The notes beneath the pieces were generated by a model. It saw nothing but the letters and a program-made list of their open reading frames with translations, was not told where the DNA came from and did no database searches. The position numbers and the translations under genes were made by a program. From positions 908,501 through 972,500 of the forward strand of contig CALNXK010000046.1 in NCBI GenBank assembly GCA_942486035.1: a stretch of DNA of 64,000 bases, in the 5' to 3' direction. The DNA is from Porites lobata (lineage: Eukaryota; Cnidaria; Anthozoa; Scleractinia; Poritidae). This document shows positions 59,901-64,000 of this stretch, one piece after another (positions within the stretch are counted from its first letter, which is position 1; every line of letters starts with the position of its first letter).

Positions 59901-62900
59901 CCTTCAATTTTTTATTTGATGTTCTGAAAGTATTAGTGAAAATTATCCACGAATATGCTTTTGAACAAAAAAAAGTAACCAGACTAACATTTAACCCTGG
60001 GTTAGCACTAATCACTAATCAGTCTGTGAACAACCAGGCCCTAGGCTGGGTTTGCGATAACCCAGGGTTAATCTGGGCATAATTTATAACCTTAAGAGGT
60101 AGGGTTAAATTCGTTTTGTTCAAAATTGTGAATTCTTGAAAGTCCATAAATTTTAAAATAAAAATTCAAGGCCTTAAAAGGATAAATTCTGTTAAATTTC
60201 GTTTTGTCTAGTAAACACAGAAAGGATTGGGATAAAATTACTCATGTTTGGAAGAACTAAAAAAAGAACATGTGTCCTTGAAAGTCCTTGAAAAGTTCGT
60301 GAATTTTTTGTTCAAAAAAGGGTACGAACCCTGTTCTAAAAAGAACAGGAAATTACCAGGAAAATGCTTTTAAAAAAGAAGCAGAAACCCAGATTAACAT
60401 TTAACTCTGGGTTAGTGCTAATCTGTGTAGAAAAACTGGTCTATTTTTCTTGCTTGCCACTCGCTACCTTCTCCTGCCCTTCATCAACTTTTGTGTCTAC
60501 TTCGCACATTATTTTGTTAAAATGAGAACATGAAAAAATCAGGTGTTTTGAGTATTCAAGGAATGTCCACTTTAAAAGCCTTGTACTTTTATGATAATTA
60601 TGTTAATGTTGCCCATATTCTATTGCAGAGTAATCCCTACCCTCCTAACTGGTTTCGTATAGCATTTGGCGATTCATCTCAAGGTTATTTGCTACAAGAG
60701 GTATAATTATTATTGTTTAGGTCACTGTTTTGTTTGGCTAAAGGAATATGCTGTGTTTCGTCTGTTTATTGAGTCGCTTACTTACTTAGGCCAGAAATCA
60801 TCCTGAGCCTAAGTCACATTGGGTGGTTTGACCATTATTTACTTGTAATAGGCCTTTTGCAACTTGTAGTCCCTTGACCTGCTTAATGCAAACATTATGG
60901 GATACAACTTAAACAAAACCAATGATGGAAAGAGGATGAAAAAATGAGAGAAGCCAATTTTGAGGGGTCTGACACAAGAGACGTAGATTTTATGGCTGTT
61001 GGAATGTCTGTGAAATTTTAAGGGTTTGTATGGGAAAATATTGCTGGAGCACAAGGCCTGTGGTCTAGGGAGTTTTTCTCCCGATTCTTAAAACCACCAA
61101 CTCCATCATTTACTCTGGGAATGGAAAGGTTGAAACCCAATTACTGTAAGACCTACTTTTCTTCTCTTTTGAATTTATTGAAGATCGGTTGTGACCTCAT
61201 CCTGTAAATACCTACTAATATTTGCTATTGAAATTTTAGGTTCCAGTTAAAGTTCATCTCACGTTTCCGTCTAAATTTGCCGGTCCAATCATTGGTAAAG
61301 GGGCATCAAATCTTGATCACATAAAGAAATGGAGTGGAGTGAGTAAAGTCCATGTCTTTCCTAAAGATCGAGATGCTCCCGAGAGATATATTGAGATCAT
61401 TGGAACTCCTTTCCAACAATACTTTGTAAGTAAACCTTCTACTCTTCAAAGTGGAGTCCCTTCCACATGCCTACTAAAAGCAAGTCTTCTTTTCATTTTC
61501 CTGCATTTCCTCAAATAAGCACTCAAGTACTTATTTAAACTTTGGCTGAAAGGAGGGTTACTTCTTTGAAGGAAGGCACTTAATTGAGGAGTGTGCTTAT
61601 TACTTTTTACTTTCAAAGAATTGTAAATTTATTTTGGCTAATAAAAAACAAAAACTACAATATTGTCCACATCAATGGTAAGTCAGTATAAATGTTTTTC
61701 ATTAATTTGTTACAACAGTCATTGGTAATCAAACATACAATAGTACCAACACACTTTTCACACTTGTATTGGTTTGCATGTTTATAAAGTACTGATTTTC
61801 TCATTATCATCATCAATTAATATTGATTCTCTCATCAATAAAGTGGAAAAAGAAACGGGTTTTCCTTGTATCCATACTATTTTATTGTAAGAAAGTCAGG
61901 GACGGGATGCTTATTAAGGAGGGGCACTTATTTGATATTGAGGCCTATGTGGTGGGCACGTATTTGGGAGAGTACGCTTGTTAAAGCATAGGCGCCTATC
62001 CAAGGAAATACGTTATATAGAAGTCAATAAGATGCATCTTTTCTTAATATTTTGATTTAATCCCCTACCCTTTTATATACCCAGAACCTGAACAAGTATT
62101 CGTTTTGGGTGGAATCTCCCTGTATAGGCCATCATAGGAAGTATTCCCCCCCAGGTGGTTAAAAAAAGTTTCCAAATTCAGTCTGTGAGCAACCATCCAT
62201 GCGTTTGACAATCTCTTTAAAAAAAAAATGAGTCTGTGAATAGGGCTAGTAAGCAACCCACTTTTGCCAGTCTTCGCAGGGATGAAGATTGTTAAAAAGA
62301 AATTGATAAGAAATCGATAGTTCCACATTGTAACCTATTCCCGTACAGTAACAGATCTTTTTCAGTACCTAACACCTTTCTTGAATTCTTTACTGAAGAA
62401 TGTATGCTTTTGTGGGGGCCGGGGATTTTCCCCGGCTACTAAGAGAGTGGCCCCTGGCTACTTTTATTGCAAAATAGAAGAAAAATAGAACCAAAAGAAA
62501 TCCCTAGCCGTTTGATTCCCCACCTACTTGTTGTATTTATCCGGCAACTTGAAATCTTAGTGACAACCCTGTGGATTGTTTTAAACACAGTTAAGACACA
62601 TCGTTATTGAAAAGTGTTGAGTAATTCTTATATCTTTATGTGTAGTTTAGAATTTTCACATTTTCTTATCAGATTGTAACACTTGTCTAAGATTCTTAAA
62701 GCTCAACTTGAAATTTTGCACAGTTGGTGATGTTACAGCTGGTTTCTTATCTGTGCCATGTAACAACAAGCTGCCTAGGGGAGCTAAGGAGCACAATCTG
62801 TTTGCTTTCTTCTCCTTGAGCCGCTTTCCCTAAAATTCTTGTTGACCCCAACAGTGCTCATTTCTGGATCATTTCCACAGAGATTTCCATGTTAATGATG

Positions 62901-63014
62901 TTCAGGTTGTTTTTCAAATTCATTGGTACGGATCCCTATGTCTCCATTACCCCCATAATCACCTTTGTCCTCACACCCCACATTTTTTAAATTTCTCTTT
63001 GCAAGATCTTACTA

Positions 63015-63056
<42 letters not shown>

Positions 63057-63301
63057 TATTATTTTTATTTTTTATTATTAAAAAAGCTTTTATGTAAGGC
63101 TGTAGTTTATCTCCTAATATCTTTCTTTCGCAGGCTCAACACTTGGTCTATTGCAAACTTGCTGAAGAGGGCTATAAAACAAGCACAGGCGAGAACACTG
63201 CTGAACTAAAACTGAAAACAGAAATTTTCATACCTTTAAAGGGAGGTAGCAAGGATCAGCCCAACATAATAGGAAGATTTATAGGCAAAGAAGGCCAGAA
63301 T
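44898..63301 (+). CDS. IGF2BP: IGF2BP/IMP-type multi-KH RNA-binding protein, 5' part through start of KH4, 14 exons
   Basis: Exons: 44898-44929, 45669-45705, 49354-49482, 49734-49873, 52533-52619, 53264-53306, 55255-55349, 56807-56862, 57023-57089, 58557-58749, 59599-59694, 60629-60700, 61240-61425, 63134-63301; all junctions GT-AG and in frame. The protein has a short N-terminus, then FSYIGEDELPD like the residues that end RRM2 in vertebrate IMPs, an Arg-rich linker, KH1 (RILVPPTMVGAIIGKEG), KH2, a His/Pro-rich linker, KH3 and the start of KH4. KH1 is very close to the IMP family. IMPs bind mRNAs and control their stability, localisation and translation in cytoplasmic particles. No exon encoding an RRM was found between 44898 and 49733. 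GXXG loops: KH1 GKEG, KH2 GKQH, KH3 GKGA, KH4 GKEG. The gene continues past the right edge. Confidence 0.9.
45669..45705 (+). CDS. IGF2BP: IMP coding exon 2
   Basis: Follows acceptor catttcag and encodes GAVGPSLDQVGQQ with the split first codon, ending aacag|gtacgt in phase 0. Very small; a product of the predicted splicing. Confidence 0.65.
45706..46490. other. IMP intron sequence, nothing recognised
   Basis: A+T-rich intron start. No exon, RNA gene or clear repeat seen. Confidence 0.5.
46493..46648. mobile_element. Inverted-repeat element in an IMP intron
   Basis: Left aaacaattattggctgagg with tttgtgatatccttaataac; right gattattacggatatcacaa with ctaataattgttttctt. Inverse complements with scattered mismatches and small gaps, about 156 bp. 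Confidence 0.7.
46731..46762. repeat. Perfect 14-bp hairpin in an IMP intron
   Basis: GCGCAACCTACAGA, loop TTAG, TCTGTAGGTTGCGC. Exact complement, so a stable stem-loop in RNA from either strand. It could be a miniature foldback element or a structured intronic RNA; no mature product can be called. Confidence 0.8.
46765..49340. other. IMP intron sequence
   Basis: A+T-rich. Contains a fragment of family C ends at 47874-47960 (aaggggctaggtcatgctat). A short ATGGCGAGG followed by a gtaagt donor at 49048-49057 could be an alternative first coding exon. No RRM-like exon seen. Confidence 0.45.
49354..49482 (+). CDS. IGF2BP: IMP candidate exon 3: basic, Ser-rich segment of unknown origin
   Basis: 43 codons between acceptor ttttttgcag and donor ttcaa|gtaaga, phase 0 at both ends, so it can be included or skipped without changing frame. 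It encodes a segment with PRRKRSSLSSLAK, a possible nuclear localisation signal, in the place where vertebrate IMPs carry RRM1-RRM2. It shows no RRM RNP motifs. It could be an alternative or lineage-specific exon, or a false call. Confidence 0.45.
49734..49873 (+). CDS. IGF2BP: IMP exon 4: pre-KH linker
   Basis: Follows acceptor cttgtcag. Begins FSYIGEDELPDVKN, comparable to the (K)(V/I)SYIPDE end of RRM2, then a Gly/Arg/Ser-rich linker and DTDYFI leading into KH1. Ends atcag|gtgcaa with the split Arg codon completed by the next exon. Confidence 0.85.
49874..52532. other. IMP intron before KH1, nothing recognised beyond small repeats
   Basis: A 2.7-kb A+T-rich intron with an 11-bp inverted pair (gcctgcgaata/tattcgcaggc, 50996-51041), a pogo-like head near 51481 and tandem aaatataa near 51265-51285. 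Confidence 0.5.
52533..52619 (+). CDS. IGF2BP: IMP exon 5: KH1 core
   Basis: Follows acceptor gttactag and encodes ILVPPTMVGAIIGKEGKKIK followed by DLTDKTGT. This is the first strand, helix and GXXG loop (GKEG) of KH1, nearly identical to the IMP family. Confidence 0.95.
53264..53306 (+). CDS. IGF2BP: IMP exon 6: KH1 middle strand
   Basis: Follows acceptor tctctag and encodes DITVHKKDDKTPFEK, comparable to IDVHRKEN...EK of IMPs. Ends gaaaag|gtattt in phase 0. Confidence 0.9.
55255..55349 (+). CDS. IGF2BP: IMP exon 7: KH1 end
   Basis: Follows acceptor gttaag. Encodes VVEIVGTPAQCSEANLSIHR and MRSETDPAKR, the last strand and helix of KH1. Ends agaag|gtaagt. Confidence 0.9.
56807..56862 (+). 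CDS. IGF2BP: IMP exon 8: KH2 start
   Basis: Follows acceptor ccttttag. Encodes PVVEMRVLINSAIAGKLI, corresponding to the first strand and helix of KH2 (in vertebrates ...KILAHNNFVGRLIG). Ends within the Gly codon of the GXXG loop. Confidence 0.88.
57023..57089 (+). CDS. IGF2BP: IMP exon 9: KH2 loop region, GXXG altered to GKQH
   Basis: Follows acceptor gttatag. Reads through the junction as LIGKQHVHLKCITDQTGV. The fourth loop residue is His instead of Gly. The helix after the loop is otherwise normal. Confidence 0.88.
57281..57490. repeat. Relict pogo/Tigger-like repeat in an IMP intron
   Basis: cagttgaatctccattaggg and repeated ctctattaagcggc/ctctattaagtggcc motifs, characteristic of the ends and body of pogo-like MITEs. 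A similar head, cagttgaacttcctctaatg, is at 51481. The right end is not resolved. Confidence 0.5.
57873..58160. mobile_element. MITE family B, diverged copy in an IMP intron
   Basis: Starts ggggtcttaagcaacaacaa and shares acgtaaaaagtgaatt, gttgaattctaaag and gcaagaaatgtac with 2465-2757. The right terminal repeat is eroded. Confidence 0.65.
58557..58749 (+). CDS. IGF2BP: IMP exon 10: KH2 end and linker
   Basis: Follows acceptor gttttaaag. Encodes DDYNPLNHMDRVITIQCQLP, comparable to the YNPERTITVKG strand of KH2, then an acidic insertion (DENTMLSPLEEEAL) and the C-terminal helix SKCSQAENMVSTRADGCFK. Ends agagag|gttagt. Confidence 0.85.
59154..59284. mobile_element. Palindromic MITE (GGTTGTTCAAAAGCTGGATAG) in an IMP intron
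   Basis: Arms: left caggttgttcaaaagctgga, right gcaacgtttgaacaaccagg. The body is made of gctggatagcgctatccacc and inverse copies. About 131 bp. Confidence 0.8.
59599..59694 (+). CDS. IGF2BP: IMP exon 11: His/Pro-rich linker between KH2 and KH3
   Basis: Follows acceptor cccctcag. 32 codons starting PGPYHHPHHHHPHQFFMQPQ, a low-complexity linker where vertebrate IMPs carry a Pro/Ser-rich one. Ends acaatg? no: ends aacatg|gtaagt in phase 0, so it is skippable in frame. Confidence 0.8.
59791..60045. mobile_element. MITE with CCTGG...GTTGTTCA / AACCCAGGGTTA ends in an IMP intron
   Basis: Left acacctgggcttcactgttc, right gaacaaccaggccctag, with inner ataacccagagtt against aaccctgggttagc. A further partial inverted pair (ataacccagggttaa near 60057 and aactctgggttagtgc near 60401) suggests a second, overlapping copy. 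Confidence 0.6.
60629..60700 (+). CDS. IGF2BP: IMP exon 12: linker before KH3
   Basis: Follows acceptor ctattgcag. Encodes SNPYPPNWFRIAFGDSSQGY and LLQE, 24 codons, phase 0 at both ends. Ends caagag|gtataa. Confidence 0.8.
61240..61425 (+). CDS. IGF2BP: IMP exon 13: KH3, GXXG altered to GKGA
   Basis: Follows acceptor attttag. Encodes VPVKVHLTFPSKFAGPIIGK, then GASNLDHIKKWSGVSKVHVF and a strand YIEIIGTPFQQYF. It has the KH fold landmarks of IMP KH3, but the loop is GKGA, so the last Gly of GXXG is Ala. Ends tacttt|gtaagt. Confidence 0.9.
61426..63014. other. IMP intron with AAATAAGCACTC-type repeat
   Basis: caaataagcactcaagtact (61514), gaaggcacttaattgagga and ggggcacttatttgatattg (61921) suggest an eroded inverted element about 500 bp long. 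No exon seen. Confidence 0.35.
63015..63053. repeat. (GAT)n microsatellite
   Basis: About 12 tandem gat units in the intron just before the KH4 exon. Confidence 0.9.
63134..63301 (+). CDS. IGF2BP: IMP exon 14: KH3-KH4 linker and start of KH4 (GKEG intact)
   Basis: Follows acceptor ctttcgcag. Encodes the last KH3 helix (AQHLVYCKLAEEGYK), an ELKLKTEIFIPL strand, an inserted GGSKDQPN segment and IIGRFIGKEGQN. Compared with vertebrate KH4 there are about eight extra residues before the GXXG helix. Ends cagaat|gtaagt; the rest of KH4 is past the window. Confidence 0.9.
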
Positions 63302-64000
63302 GTAAGTGTAACTCGGGGATGTAGCTATATATAGTGCTTATACTTTTTAGTACTAAGTGCTTAGCCAAGGGTTTTTATTAGTCAAGATGCTTTTTCCCCA
63401 ACTTCACTCTCAATATTACTCCACATCTTCATTTCCCAGAGCAATTTGGACCGGTGGTAAGGTCTTTTTCACCTGGCTCTTTAGGGACATCCCCGATAAC
63501 TCCAAGATACAAATTTTGACAACCTTACGTTGGTCGAAATTAATTTTGGTCAGCATTTCTTGGTTTTTTGAAAACTATTGTAGGTTAGCTATTATGTAGT
63601 GGTATGGCCATTGTTCAGTGTTCTTTCAGTCTTTTTTGCATTATGTTGTTTGGTGATCACACTCATCCGAAACACCAAGAAACTACCAATTTTGGTGCAA
63701 TAAGTTGAAAAAGTACTCTGTAGTTTTAAAGCAAAATAGCTTTTTAGGTTGACTTATTCCAGACAGCTGATATTCCTTTGACTTTTGATAAAACAAGTGT
63801 GAATTTTCACTGACAGCCTGATTTTAGGCAAGGGGGCTCTTTTCATCTTGTTCTTTCTGAATATGCTAATCAATCCCATAATTTCACACTTCTCCTCTCT
63901 GTTATTATATAGAGTATGCCAGAGAACTTGTTTGGTTTGTCAGACTAACAGGGATGTGATCGGATTTATGTCCATCCTAGAATAGAAACTTTTTTACAGC

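Noticed and set aside
1..64000. CRISPR arrays, bacterial operons, Shine-Dalgarno sites, phage-type defence systems
   Set aside because: The window is animal nuclear DNA with spliced genes; regularly spaced repeats here are microsatellites, minisatellites and transposon motifs.

Overview
This window is eukaryotic, from an animal genome, most likely a cnidarian and probably a stony coral. Genes are split by GT-AG introns, non-coding DNA is A+T-rich, and small palindromic DNA elements are very dense. The coral/cnidarian call rests on divergent members of conserved animal families plus familiarity with the repeat types; it is inference, because no database search was possible. All recognisable genes lie on the + strand.

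Layout. (1) 138-6559: eight 3' exons of an ABCB6/HMT1-type half ABC transporter, covering the whole nucleotide-binding domain and the stop codon; its transmembrane exons lie upstream of the window. Several of its introns carry copies of one inverted-repeat element. (2) 6560-15200: repeat-rich intergenic DNA with pogo-like MITEs, a palindrome-filled element, a tRNA-derived SINE, an inverted minisatellite and a Harbinger-like MITE. (3) 15236-17445 and 24170-25727: two tandem paralogues of a secreted TGF-beta ligand of the GDF8/GDF11 (myostatin) type. Each has two coding exons, the same phase-1 intron, a furin site and a nine-cysteine mature domain. The second is flanked by two inverted copies of a DNA element. 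(4) 26158-42000: about 16 kb without a recognisable gene, full of MITEs, large near-perfect palindromes, a SINE and microsatellites. (5) 44898-63301, open at the right edge: an IGF2BP/IMP-type RNA-binding protein, 14 coding exons in the window, with KH1-KH3 and the start of KH4. No RRM exons were found. The GXXG loop is intact in KH1 and KH4 but altered in KH2 and KH3.

The genes are not an operon and have no evident functional link: an organelle-type transporter, a duplicated growth-factor locus and a post-transcriptional regulator. The most notable points are the KH-domain pattern and RRM-less N-terminus of the IMP gene, the tandem GDF8/11-like pair with its flanking inverted elements, and a set of foldback elements with recognisable target-site duplications, including a 134-bp-arm palindrome that is almost perfect. 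No CRISPR array, operon or other bacterial-type system is present.
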